Below, piece after piece: positions 8,870 to 17,203 of a stretch of DNA of 64,000 nucleotides. The stretch is taken from NCBI RefSeq assembly GCF_011089895.1, contig NZ_JAANAT010000001.1:1860001-1924000 (forward strand), given 5' to 3'. A model generated the notes under the pieces. That model saw only the letters and a program-made list of their open reading frames with translations, did no database searches and was not told the origin of the DNA. Within the stretch, counting starts at the first letter, position 1. The number at the start of each line of letters is the position of its first letter. This DNA comes from Mucilaginibacter inviolabilis. GTDB lineage: Bacteria; Bacteroidota; Bacteroidia; Sphingobacteriales; Sphingobacteriaceae. The position numbers were made by a program, and so were the translations under genes.

Positions 8870-10396
8870 ATGCAACTAAACCGCTACCTGAAGAACTATG
8901 ATACTTTTATAGCCGCACTGCTTGGATTTTTCGCTGTGCGTATATTTTGCAGTTATAGCGGTATCGGCATCTCGCCCGATTCAATCATGTATGTGAGCGC
9001 TGCCCGCAGTTTAAACACCAACGGTACGCTGCAAACATTTAATCATCTCCCCATAGTTGATTTCCCGGTGTTCTACCCTATTTTTCTGGGTATTATCAAA
9101 TTCATCACCCGTATTGATCCGGTTGTTTTTGGTTCGGTTCTGAACGGGCTGATGTTTGCCACCTTAATATATTTCAGCGGCTGGATTATGCATCGTTTTG
9201 TACCCACATCACGCGTTTATAAATGGCTGATGCTGGTGGCCATTATACTGAGCCCGGCCTTGTTGCAGGTATACTCCTATTTATGGTCGGAGACTTTATT
9301 TATTCTGGAAACCTTAATCTTCCTGGTAGCTTTCAGGCAATACCTTTTAAAACATACGCTTAAACCATTACTGGTGGCCGCTATTATTGCTGCTATCAGC
9401 TGTATTACCCGTTATGCTGCGGTCACCATTGTAGGCACCGGTGGGTTGCTTTTATTGTTAGACAGGGTGTTGCCACTTAAAAAGAAAATCGTACATATTA
9501 TGATATACGGTTTTGTTTGTATATCGCTGCTGGTAGGCAATCTGTTGTTCAACGCGTTTATGTCGGGCACTACAACCGGGCCGCGCGAACCTTCTATTAC
9601 CTCCTTTGGTAAAAACCTGTACTATTTTGGTACCGTAATGTGCGATTGGATGGGCTTTACCCCCAATCAGTACTACCTGGCTACACCGATTGCTACCATT
9701 ATGCTGCTGGGCTTTATAGCAGCTTTGGCTTACAATTACTATCGCCGCCGGCTGGATAGTTTTGAAAACCTGGCCATTACTTTTGCTTTGGTTTATGGAC
9801 TGTTCATTATCGTTTCCTCCACCTTTTCGCGTTACGAACGTATCAATCACCGTTTACTGGCGCCAATTTTTATTCCGGCGCTTTGGGGTTATACCAGTTG
9901 GGGCTTGCTCATTTTGAAGAAGATTAGCAGTATAGCAACCCGCAGAATAGTAGCCGCTTTGTTTATAGTACTGATGCTGGGCTTTGTAACCAAGGAGTTT
10001 TTGATTGATAAAGCCCGCTACAGCGACCAGATAGCCGACCAATATGGCAACCCGGGCTATACCGACAATAGCTGGATCGAATCGCCTTTTGCGGCTTATT
10101 TGAAACATATTGATAAAAACATGTTTAAGCCAAAGGTTACCATTTACACCGATGCGCATGAGGCGGTTTATTTCTTTTCGGGCATGTCGTCGTACCTGGT
10201 TCCGCACCGTTTCTTCAAAAAAGACATTGCCAGTTTCTATAAAAAGAAACATTTCTACCTCATCTGGTTTAATGTGCTTGAAAACCCCGAACTGATCAAC
10301 CTAAAAGATATTCAAAAAGTAAAATCGCTGAAGCTGATCAAAGATTTTGGCGAAGAGGGTGCTATTTATGAATATGAGGATCTGAATCAGCATTAA
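8870..10396 (+). CDS. Polytopic membrane protein, GT-C type (GT39-like) glycosyltransferase
   Basis: This 508-residue protein has about ten to twelve hydrophobic segments and a soluble C-terminal domain of about 120 residues. The first loop after transmembrane segment 1 contains GISPDSIMYVSAARSL (residues 33-48); an acidic residue here (Asp37) matches the position of the catalytic acid in GT-C enzymes such as PMT/ArnT, which use a lipid-linked sugar on the periplasmic face. The exact acceptor cannot be read from the sequence. It stands alone between two repeat elements. The family assignment rests on topology and that loop only. Confidence 0.6.
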   Translation: MQLNRYLKNYDTFIAALLGFFAVRIFCSYSGIGISPDSIMYVSAARSLNTNGTLQTFNHLPIVDFPVFYPIFLGIIKFITRIDPVVFGSVLNGLMFATLIYFSGWIMHRFVPTSRVYKWLMLVAIILSPALLQVYSYLWSETLFILETLIFLVAFRQYLLKHTLKPLLVAAIIAAISCITRYAAVTIVGTGGLLLLLDRVLPLKKKIVHIMIYGFVCISLLVGNLLFNAFMSGTTTGPREPSITSFGKNLYYFGTVMCDWMGFTPNQYYLATPIATIMLLGFIAALAYNYYRRRLDSFENLAITFALVYGLFIIVSSTFSRYERINHRLLAPIFIPALWGYTSWGLLILKKISSIATRRIVAALFIVLMLGFVTKEFLIDKARYSDQIADQYGNPGYTDNSWIESPFAAYLKHIDKNMFKPKVTIYTDAHEAVYFFSGMSSYLVPHRFFKKDIASFYKKKHFYLIWFNVLENPELINLKDIQKVKSLKLIKDFGEEGAIYEYEDLNQH

Positions 10397-10397
10397 A

Positions 10398-10503
10398 GAA
10401 TTTTAGAATTTACGGAACACAAATTTTCAATAATTCAATTTAGCGGGCAAATTATAGGGCATAATTCAGAAAATCCTAAAATTCAGAAAATTCTGATTCA
10501 GAA
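10398..10503. repeat. Low-complexity inverted-repeat region (AATTTTAGAATTT words)
   Basis: Short variants of AATTCAGAAAATCC and its complement AATTTTAGAATTT recur on both sides of a centre near 10450. It belongs to the locus-specific word-hairpin class seen across the window and ends just before the his promoter. Confidence 0.5.
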
Positions 10504-10505
10504 AC

Positions 10506-10535
10506 TTTGATTTAAAAAACATCTGTCTATATTTG
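10506..10535 (+). promoter_or_regulatory. Promoter of the his operon
   Basis: TTTG (10506-10509) and TATATTTG (10528-10535) with an 18-base spacer match the Bacteroidota primary sigma consensus TTTG / TAnnTTTG. Transcription would start near 10540, giving a leader of about 160 bases before hisG. Confidence 0.75.
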
Positions 10536-10567
10536 CGACAGCTAATCCATAGTTTTACTATATAAAA

Positions 10568-10627
10568 ATGAACGGCATCGCACTACATCATCTTCATCTG
10601 CATCACCACCATGTGGTGATCAGCTAA
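10568..10627 (+). CDS. His operon leader peptide (attenuator peptide)
   Basis: The ATG at 10568 opens a 19-codon frame, MNGIALHHLHLHHHHVVIS, with seven His codons out of nine consecutive positions 7-15. It starts about 28 bases after the predicted transcription start and ends 73 bases before hisG. A His-rich short leader in front of a his operon is the hallmark of ribosome-mediated attenuation: stalling at the His codons when charged tRNA-His is scarce would alter folding of the leader RNA. No classical GC-rich terminator follows, so the downstream part of the switch is not resolved. Confidence 0.88.
   Translation: MNGIALHHLHLHHHHVVIS
10602..10620 (+). promoter_or_regulatory. Hairpin formed by the His codons of the leader
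   Basis: ATCACCAC (10602-10609) and GTGGTGAT (10613-10620) are perfect complements around a CAT loop. The last His codons pair with the Val-Val codons, so a ribosome stalled on His codons would directly open this stem. Confidence 0.6.
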
Positions 10628-10700
10628 TATGTATGTTTCTACGCGAAATAACAACCCCCGTTTATACTCTTTTTTATCATAGTTTCTTAAATTCAATCTT

Positions 10701-11552
10701 TTGAAAACACTTAAAATAGCGATCCAGAAATCTGGTCGTCTCAACGAAAAATCTGTTGAATTATTAAAAAATTGCGGCTTAAATTTCGAAAATTACAAAA
10801 GCTCGCTTATCTCCCCCGTTTCCAATTTCCCTTTAGAGATCCTTTTTCTGCGCGATGATGATATTCCTGAATATGTTCAGGATGGCATTGCCGATCTGGG
10901 TATCGTTGGCGAAAACGTGATTCAGGAAACCGAGGTTGAAGTAAGCTATCTGCAACGCCTTGGTTTTGGCAAATGCTCACTCAAAATAGCCGTACCCAAC
11001 AACAACAATATTCAAAACCTGAGCGACCTGAACGGCAAAGCCATCGCTACCACCTACCCTGTTATTTTAGGTAAGTTCCTGCAACAGCAAGGTATTCAGT
11101 CAGATATCCGTACCATATCCGGTTCGGTAGAGATCTCTCCGGGCCTTGGCCTGAGTGATGCCATCTGCGACCTTGTTTCAACAGGCGGTACTTTAAAAAG
11201 TAACGGACTAAAACCATTTGCCGATGTAATGTCGTCAGAAGCGGTGCTTATCGGCTGCAAAACTATCGAGGATAATCACCTGGTACAGGAGCTAATTCAG
11301 CGTATCCAATCCGTTTTGCGTGCTAAAGAAACTAAGTACGTGGTACTTAACGTTCATGTAGGTAACCTTAAGGCAGTAACCGCTTTATTGCCGGGCGTAA
11401 AAAGCCCGTCGGTAGTGCCATTGGCCGAACCAGAATGGGTTGCGGTACACACCGTAATCCCTGAGCGTGATTTCTGGGACAGGATAAGTCAGCTAAAACA
11501 AGCCGGCGCGCAAGGCATTGTAGTAATGCCGATTGAGAAGATAATTTTATAA
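10701..11552 (+). CDS. hisG: ATP phosphoribosyltransferase, long form
   Basis: HisG joins ATP and PRPP in the first step of histidine synthesis. At 283 residues it is the long, self-sufficient form with a C-terminal ACT-like regulatory domain (residues about 210-283), which binds histidine for feedback inhibition, so no HisZ partner is needed. The conserved start MKTLKIAIQKSGRL is read from a TTG codon at 10701; there is no nearby ATG. ISGSVEISPGLGLSDAICDLVSTGGTL (in part, residues about 133-160) is the PRPP-binding region. It is the first gene of the operon and its stop is followed at once by repeat element B. Confidence 0.96.
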   Translation: MKTLKIAIQKSGRLNEKSVELLKNCGLNFENYKSSLISPVSNFPLEILFLRDDDIPEYVQDGIADLGIVGENVIQETEVEVSYLQRLGFGKCSLKIAVPNNNNIQNLSDLNGKAIATTYPVILGKFLQQQGIQSDIRTISGSVEISPGLGLSDAICDLVSTGGTLKSNGLKPFADVMSSEAVLIGCKTIEDNHLVQELIQRIQSVLRAKETKYVVLNVHVGNLKAVTALLPGVKSPSVVPLAEPEWVAVHTVIPERDFWDRISQLKQAGAQGIVVMPIEKIIL

Positions 11553-11672
11553 GACCGCCCCCTACCCCCCTAAAGGGGGAATTTTTGAATAGCATAATGT
11601 AATATGGAAAATACAGAACCAACTGGGTCTTCCCCAACTTCCGGCTCCCCCTTTAGGGGGCAGGGGGGGCTG
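11553..11672. repeat. CCCCCTAAAGGGGG-ended element B, spanning the hisG-hisD junction
   Basis: The left end (11553-11580) holds CCCCCTAAAGGGGGA at 11566-11580; the right end (11646-11672) holds CCCCCTTTAGGGGG followed by CAGGGGGGGCT. The two ends are inverted copies. The hisD ATG (11604) lies in the element's interior and the right end is translated as SPFRGQGGL. Confidence 0.85.
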
Positions 11673-12956
11673 CAGCTTTATAATTATTCAGAACTTTCTG
11701 TTACCGATATCCAGAAACTGGTTCAGCGTAATGTTGACCCGGCCAATGAGATCCGTACCATTGTTGAAGAGGTTATTGCCAACGTACAGCAACACGGCGA
11801 CCGTGCTTTGTACGATTATGCCAGCCAGTTTGACAAGGTTGAATTAAGCAACCTGTACCTGGACAAAACCGACCTGGAAGAACTGGCCGAATCGGTATCT
11901 GCAGAGCAAAAAGCCGCGCTGCAAACAGCATACAACAATATCCATAAATTTCACAAGGCGCAGTTAAAAACCGAGGATAAAGTAGAAACCATGCCTGGCG
12001 TTACCTGCTGGCGCGAATTACGGCCAATTGAAAAAGTGGGTTTGTATATTCCCGGTGGTACAGCAGTACTGCCAAGCACTTTTTTAATGCTCGGTATCCC
12101 GGCACGCATAGCCGGTTGTCATGAAATTGTGGTGTGTTCGCCACCGCAAAAAAATGGTAAAGTGAATGCCTTTATCGCTTATGTAGCCTTGCTATTGGGT
12201 ATCGATAGAATATACCTGGCAGGTGGTTCGCAGGCTATCGCGGCCATGGCTTATGGCACCGAAAGCATCACTAAAGTTGACAAGATATTTGGACCTGGTA
12301 ATCAATTTGTTACTAAAGCAAAAACCATTATCCAGTCAACTACCACAACAGCTATTGATATGCCTGCAGGCCCGTCGGAAGTATTGGTGATTGCGGATGA
12401 AACCGCTACCCCGGCCTACATCGCCGCAGATCTTTTGGCTCAGGCCGAACATGGTATTGATAGTCAATCGGTATTGGTTTGTACCTCTGCTAAAATAGCA
12501 CAGGAAACGCTGGCCGAAGTAGAGAAACAACTACCTACTTTACCCCGTGCCGAAATAGCTAAACTGGCTATTGACAACTCGTACATCGTAGTTGCTTCCA
12601 GTTTAGAGAAAGCTATGGATTTCAGCAATCAGTATGCACCAGAGCACTTGATACTGGCTACCGAAAGGTGGAAAGAGATCATCGGTTTTATCATCAACGC
12701 GGGCTCGGTATTCCTGGGTAATTTAACCCCTGAAAGCGCCGGCGATTATGCCTCAGGAACCAATCATACGCTGCCTACCAGCAGCTATGCTCGTGCATAT
12801 TCAGGTGTTTCGGTTGACTCTTTTGTTAAGAAGATCACCTTTCAGCACATCACCCGAGAAGGCATTCAGAATATCGGCCCATCAGTTGAAATTTTGGCCG
12901 AGTTGGAAGGCTTGCACGCGCATCGGAATGCGGTATCAATAAGGACTAATAATTAA
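11604..12956 (+). CDS. hisD: Histidinol dehydrogenase with a repeat-derived N-terminus
   Basis: HisD is the zinc- and NAD-dependent enzyme that oxidises L-histidinol to histidine. The frame is 450 residues; family-like sequence begins at LYNYSEL (residue about 25). Residues 1-23 are encoded by repeat element B and include SPFRGQGGL. There is no ATG between the element and the conserved part, so the ATG at 11604 inside the element is the probable start. PGGTAVLPS (residues about 152-160) and AEHGIDSQS (about 283) belong to the NAD/zinc region. It is the second gene of the his operon. Confidence 0.95.
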   Translation: MENTEPTGSSPTSGSPFRGQGGLQLYNYSELSVTDIQKLVQRNVDPANEIRTIVEEVIANVQQHGDRALYDYASQFDKVELSNLYLDKTDLEELAESVSAEQKAALQTAYNNIHKFHKAQLKTEDKVETMPGVTCWRELRPIEKVGLYIPGGTAVLPSTFLMLGIPARIAGCHEIVVCSPPQKNGKVNAFIAYVALLLGIDRIYLAGGSQAIAAMAYGTESITKVDKIFGPGNQFVTKAKTIIQSTTTTAIDMPAGPSEVLVIADETATPAYIAADLLAQAEHGIDSQSVLVCTSAKIAQETLAEVEKQLPTLPRAEIAKLAIDNSYIVVASSLEKAMDFSNQYAPEHLILATERWKEIIGFIINAGSVFLGNLTPESAGDYASGTNHTLPTSSYARAYSGVSVDSFVKKITFQHITREGIQNIGPSVEILAELEGLHAHRNAVSIRTNN

Positions 12957-12960
12957 AAGT

Positions 12961-13024
12961 TTGTCATCCTGAGGGACGAAGGATCTATTCAACGATTAGA
13001 TTCTTCGCTACGCTCAGAATGACA
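12961..13024. repeat. Interspersed inverted repeat, TGTCATnCTGAGG family, copy 2
   Basis: The element runs from TTGTCATCCTGAGGGACGAA to CGCTCAGAATGACAG; its ends are reverse complements with few mismatches. It fills the hisD-hisC gap and is the shortest of three copies. Confidence 0.8.
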
Positions 13025-13043
13025 GGAAAAATTTGAAAGAACC

Positions 13044-14090
13044 ATGTACAATATCAACAATATACTCCGCGAAAACATCAAAAACCTAACCCCCTACTCC
13101 TCTGCACGGGATGAGTATCAGGGCGAGGCCAGTGTTTTCCTGGATGCTAATGAAAACGCGTTTGGATCGCCGCTGAACCAGCAGTTTAACCGCTACCCCG
13201 ATCCTTTACAGTATCAGCTAAAAAAGCGTATCACCGAAATTAAAGGTGTACCGCCCCGCAATATTTTTATAGGCAATGGCAGCGATGAGGCTATCGACAT
13301 CCTTTTCCGCAGTTTCTGCAACCCCGGTGTGGACAATGTGATCATCGTGCCCCCTACTTACGGTATGTACCAGGTATCGGCCAATATCAATGATGTGGAG
13401 GCCCGCAAAGTTCTACTCACCGAAGATTACCAGCTTAATCTGGAAGGCATTGCCGAAGCTATTGACGAGCGTACCAAGCTGATCTTCATTTGTTCACCCA
13501 ACAACCCAACCGGCAATTCCATTAACCGTGCGGATGTGGAAACCCTGCTGGCCAACTTTAACGGCCTGGTGATTGTAGATGAGGCATATATCAATTTCAG
13601 TCGCCAAAAAACATTTATACAGGAATTAACTGAATATGCCAACTTGGTGGTTTTACAAACCCTGTCAAAAGCCTGGGGACTGGCCGGTTTACGCATAGGT
13701 ATGGCCTTTGCCAGCGAGGAGATCATCGAGGTGATGAACAAGGTAAAACCACCTTACAATGTAAACGAGGCTTCGCAACAACTGGCTTTGGAGGCACTCG
13801 CCAATATCGACCAGATCAACAGCTGGATCAAGGAAACATTGACACAGCGCGACAGATTGGTGCTTGAACTCAAGAATTTTGATTTTGTACTGGATATTTA
13901 CCCATCAGATGCTAACTTTATCCTCGTGAAAACAACCGATGCCAACCGTATCTACGACTACCTGGTAAGCAAAGGCATCATTATACGCAACCGTGCCAAA
14001 GTGGAGCTTTGCGAAGGCTGCCTGCGCATCACCGTTGGCACGCCCGATGAAAATACCATATTACTTGATACCTTAAAAAGTTTTAAATAA
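13044..14090 (+). CDS. hisC: Histidinol-phosphate aminotransferase
   Basis: HisC is a PLP enzyme that transfers the amino group of glutamate to imidazole acetol phosphate. The 348 residues cover a complete fold-type I aminotransferase. LDANENAFGSP (residues about 33) is the substrate loop, CSPNNPTGN (about 150) and LSKAWGLAGLRIG (Lys near residue 209 as the PLP Schiff-base lysine) are the family motifs, and the Arg of CLRITVG near the C-terminus binds the substrate phosphate/carboxylate. The ATG at 13044 follows repeat copy 2 by 19 bases. Confidence 0.96.
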   Translation: MYNINNILRENIKNLTPYSSARDEYQGEASVFLDANENAFGSPLNQQFNRYPDPLQYQLKKRITEIKGVPPRNIFIGNGSDEAIDILFRSFCNPGVDNVIIVPPTYGMYQVSANINDVEARKVLLTEDYQLNLEGIAEAIDERTKLIFICSPNNPTGNSINRADVETLLANFNGLVIVDEAYINFSRQKTFIQELTEYANLVVLQTLSKAWGLAGLRIGMAFASEEIIEVMNKVKPPYNVNEASQQLALEALANIDQINSWIKETLTQRDRLVLELKNFDFVLDIYPSDANFILVKTTDANRIYDYLVSKGIIIRNRAKVELCEGCLRITVGTPDENTILLDTLKSFK

Positions 14091-14127
14091 ATATCCAGGT
14101 GGATCTTTTTGTACAAAGAAGGAAGAA

Positions 14128-14162
14128 ATCACTAATTCAATAATTCACTAAATCAGTAATTA
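14128..14162. repeat. Short AT-rich word repeat (TCACTAATTCAATAATTCAC)
   Basis: A run of TCACTAATTCA / AATTCACTAAATCA words just before hisB. The same vocabulary forms a complete hairpin at 25160-25313 and recurs near 50535. Confidence 0.5.
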
Positions 14163-14168
14163 TTTTAA

Positions 14169-15305
14169 ATGAAACGGAAAATATTATTTGTTGACCGCGA
14201 CGGTACGCTGATCAAAGAACCTGCCGATGAGCAGATAGATTCTTTTGAAAAGCTGGAATTTTATCCCGGCGCGTTAACTTATCTGCCCAAAATTGTCAAA
14301 GAGCTTGATTTTGAACTGGTGATGATTACCAACCAAGATGGTTTGGGCACGGCATCGTACCCGGAAGATACTTTTTGGCCGGTGCATAATTTCATATTAA
14401 AAACATTTGAAGCTGAGGGTGTAAAGTTCGACAACATCGTGATCGACCGTACCTTCCCTGCCGAAAAAGCGCCGACACGTAAACCGGGTACTGCCCTGCT
14501 TACCCAATATTTCGATACTGAAAAATATGACCTGCCGGGTTCATTCACCATCGGCGACCGTAAAAACGATGTACTGCTGGCCCGTAATTTAGGCGCAAAA
14601 GCCATCTGGATCAACAATGAATCGGGACTAGGCGGCGCTGAATTTACCGAAGCTGATCATATTGGCGATACCATTGTACTGGAAACTACCGACTGGCAAC
14701 AGATCTACGAGTTTCTGAAACTGGGTCAGCGTGTGATTAAACACCGCCGTACCACTAAAGAAACCGACATCTACATCAAAATAAACCTGGATGGTACCGG
14801 CGAAGCCAAAGTATCTACCGGTTTGAACTTCTTTGATCACATGTTGGATCAGATTGCCCGCCACGGCAGCATCGACCTGGAAGTAATTGCCAAAGGCGAT
14901 CTGCATATCGACGAGCATCATACCATTGAAGATACCGGCATAGCCTTGGGTGAGGTTTTTGCGGAAGCTTTAGGTAACAAAAAAGGCATTGAACGCTATG
15001 GTTTTTGCCTGCCTATGGACGATTGTCTGGCGCAAGCTGCTATTGATTTCGGCGGCAGAAACTGGATTGTTTGGGAAGCAGAGTTTAACCGCGAAAAAGT
15101 AGGCGACGTACCAACAGAAATGTTTTATCATTTCTTCAAATCGTTCTCAGACGCAGCCAAATGCAATCTAAACATTAAAGCCGAAGGGCAAAACGAGCAT
15201 CACAAAATCGAAGCGATATTTAAAGCCTTTGCCAAGGCAATAAAAATGGCCGTAAAACGTGATGTAGATAAGATGGTTTTACCAAGTACTAAAGGGGTAC
15301 TATAA
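14169..15305 (+). CDS. hisB: Bifunctional histidinol-phosphatase / imidazoleglycerol-phosphate dehydratase
   Basis: The 378 residues join two activities. Residues 1-165 are a HAD phosphatase (FVDRDGTL near residue 6, TNQDGLG near 55, GDRKNDV near 124) that removes phosphate from histidinol phosphate. Residues about 180-378 are IGP dehydratase, with the two metal-binding His motifs [13 protein letters not shown] (about 220) and [10 protein letters not shown] (about 246) and a second pair around [16 protein letters not shown] near the end. This fused form is the one typical of enterics and Bacteroidota. The gene ends directly at repeat element C. Confidence 0.96.
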   Translation: MKRKILFVDRDGTLIKEPADEQIDSFEKLEFYPGALTYLPKIVKELDFELVMITNQDGLGTASYPEDTFWPVHNFILKTFEAEGVKFDNIVIDRTFPAEKAPTRKPGTALLTQYFDTEKYDLPGSFTIGDRKNDVLLARNLGAKAIWINNESGLGGAEFTEADHIGDTIVLETTDWQQIYEFLKLGQRVIKHRRTTKETDIYIKINLDGTGEAKVSTGLNFFDHMLDQIARHGSIDLEVIAKGDLHIDEHHTIEDTGIALGEVFAEALGNKKGIERYGFCLPMDDCLAQAAIDFGGRNWIVWEAEFNREKVGDVPTEMFYHFFKSFSDAAKCNLNIKAEGQNEHHKIEAIFKAFAKAIKMAVKRDVDKMVLPSTKGVL

Positions 15306-15420
15306 GAGCCCCCCGGCCCCCTAAAGGGGGAGCAAAAAAACAACATGGAAACATTTAATCAAGATATATCCGGTGAAAGCCTCGCAGAGGCACCCCCTTC
15401 AGGGGGCGGGGGGGGCGTCG
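15306..15420. repeat. CCCCCTAAAGGGGG-ended element C, spanning the hisB-hisH junction
   Basis: The left end starts one base after the hisB stop and holds CCCCCTAAAGGGGG at 15317-15330. The right end holds CCCCCTTCAGGGGG at 15393-15406 followed by CGGGGGGGGC. A small palindrome GCCTCGCAGAGGC lies at 15379-15391. The hisH ATG (15345) is inside the element. Confidence 0.85.
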
Positions 15421-16004
15421 GCATTATTCTATACGGCGCAGGCAATATATTTTCTTTAACCGCGGCTTTGGAGCGGTTGGGCATTCCCTATGGCTTTATC
15501 AACAGCCAGGAGGATTTCGATAAGTTTGATCGCTATATTATTCCTGGTGTAGGCCATGCTGGCGCAGCTATGGATAAGCTGGAGAAAACGGGTCTGGTGC
15601 CCGCTATTAAAGCGCTTAAAAAGCCTACACTGGGTATTTGTGTGGGTATGCAGCTCCTTACCTCCTACTCCCAAGAAGGCGATTCCGATCTGTTAAATAT
15701 CTTCCCGATCAAAACTTTACGGTTTCAGGACAGCGCCGAATATAAGGTGCCACATACCGGCTGGAACCAGGTGTATCCCGAAAAAGACAATCCATTATTT
15801 AAAAATATACCGTCGGGTTCACATTTTTACTTTGTACATTCATACTTTATTGAGTATGACAAGGCATACACATTACTATCTGCCAATTACAGCACCGAAT
15901 TTTCGGCATCAATTTGGCATGATAATTTTTACGGCGTACAGTTTCACCCCGAAAAATCAGGAGTGTACGGCGAAACATTATTAACTAACTTCTCTAAACT
16001 ATAA
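15345..16004 (+). CDS. hisH: Imidazole glycerol phosphate synthase, glutaminase subunit, with repeat-derived N-terminus
   Basis: HisH hydrolyses glutamine and channels ammonia to HisF. The frame is 219 residues; conserved sequence begins at GIILYGAGN (residue about 26). Residues 1-25 come from element C and end in a Gly-rich run APPSGGGGGVG. Class I amidotransferase motifs are intact: LGICVGMQLL with the nucleophilic Cys (about residue 103) and VQFHPEKSG with the catalytic His and Glu (about 202). No alternative ATG lies between the element and GIILYG. The hisA start follows the stop by 5 bases. Confidence 0.95.
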   Translation: METFNQDISGESLAEAPPSGGGGGVGIILYGAGNIFSLTAALERLGIPYGFINSQEDFDKFDRYIIPGVGHAGAAMDKLEKTGLVPAIKALKKPTLGICVGMQLLTSYSQEGDSDLLNIFPIKTLRFQDSAEYKVPHTGWNQVYPEKDNPLFKNIPSGSHFYFVHSYFIEYDKAYTLLSANYSTEFSASIWHDNFYGVQFHPEKSGVYGETLLTNFSKL

Positions 16005-16009
16005 AAGAC

Positions 16010-16759
16010 ATGTACATTATCCCTGCTATCGACATATTGAACAAAAAGGTAGTGCGTTTGCGCGAAGGCGACTATGGCCAGGTGACTGAATACGATGTTA
16101 CGTTGGAAGAAATGATTGAGCGCTACCAAAGCAATGGTACCAATTTCATCCACATTATTGACCTCAACGGCGCCAAAAACGATTTCAGTAATCAGCAATA
16201 CCTGTTTGATGTGATCCGTAAAACCGATATGAAGGTGCAATACGGCGGCGGTATCCGCAGCATTGATAAAGTGAAAGAGCTGATAGATGCCGGTGTTCAC
16301 CGCGTAATTGTGGGTACACAGGCTCTTACCAATCCTAACTTTTTGCCCGAGCTGGGTTCAGAGATCTGTGGTAAAGAAAAATGCTCAGATCAGGTAGTTA
16401 TCGCCATCGATGTATTGGATGAAGTAATCAAATACTCCGGCTGGATGGAAAGCTCTCCCATTAAACTGATGGATTACGTTGATAAATGCCTTGCCCTGGG
16501 TTTCTTCCGCTTTTTATGTACCGACATTAATAAAGACGGTAAACTGGGTGGTGCAGGTATCGAGCTGTATGAAAAACTGCTTGATCATTCACCTTTTATC
16601 AAGCTGATCGCCTCGGGTGGCGTAAGCTCTATGAAAGATATCGAACAATTGAGTCGCCTTAAAGTAGAATCATGTGTAGTTGGCAAAGCCATTTACGAAG
16701 GTCACATCACTATCGAAGACGTTAAAAACTGGAATCTGGATGCGCTAATATCCATTTAA
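16010..16759 (+). CDS. hisA: ProFAR isomerase
   Basis: HisA converts ProFAR to PRFAR, the substrate of the HisFH synthase. It is a 249-residue (beta/alpha)8 barrel of normal length. [14 protein letters not shown] (residues about 3-16) has the catalytic Asp8 and phosphate groups are bound by QYGGGIR (about 79) and ASGGVSS (about 204). [13 protein letters not shown] (about 167-179) holds the second catalytic Asp. It is closely coupled to hisH (5-base gap) and its stop abuts element D. Confidence 0.96.
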   Translation: MYIIPAIDILNKKVVRLREGDYGQVTEYDVTLEEMIERYQSNGTNFIHIIDLNGAKNDFSNQQYLFDVIRKTDMKVQYGGGIRSIDKVKELIDAGVHRVIVGTQALTNPNFLPELGSEICGKEKCSDQVVIAIDVLDEVIKYSGWMESSPIKLMDYVDKCLALGFFRFLCTDINKDGKLGGAGIELYEKLLDHSPFIKLIASGGVSSMKDIEQLSRLKVESCVVGKAIYEGHITIEDVKNWNLDALISI

Positions 16760-17203
16760 TACGCCCCCTAGCCCCCTGAAGGGGGAACTACTTGCTTGCG
16801 TAGCCTTTTGCTTTATGAAAAAGAAGATGTTTTTGGGTGCAGATCCATTCATATTTAGAAATGCAGAGGCACTCCGTTACAAAATGACCGCAGCAGAAGA
16901 TTTATTATGGGGACATTTAAAGGGTAAGCAATTAGGTGCAAAGTTTAGAAGACAGCATCCTTTAGGAATTTATATTGCTGATTTTTATTGTCATCAACAT
17001 AAGCTAATTATCGAATTAGATGGCAGTATTCATAACCTGCACGAGATAGCCCAAAACGATATTGAACGACAAACCAATTTAGAATTGGATGGCCTAAAAG
17101 TATTAAGATTCACAAACGATCAAATATTCAACAACCTAAATAAAGTATTGGAAGATATAACCAAGCAAATCAAAAGCACCCCCTTTAGGGGGCGGGGGGG
17201 GCT
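16760..17203 (+). mobile_element. Putative DUF559-carrying mobile element D between hisA and hisF
   Basis: The left end starts at the base after the hisA stop and carries CCCCCTGAAGGGGG (16772-16785); the right end carries CCCCCTTTAGGGGG (17179-17192) then CGGGGGGGGCT. The ends are imperfect inverted copies of each other and match elements B and C. The interior encodes a DUF559 endonuclease-like domain (16815 to about 17165). B and C would be short forms without the coding interior. Mobility is inferred from the repeated ends and the cargo; no target duplication is obvious. Confidence 0.65.

Noticed and set aside
10628..10700. Classical intrinsic terminator for his attenuation
   Set aside because: A T-run exists at 10671-10676, but I could find no complementary stem in front of it.
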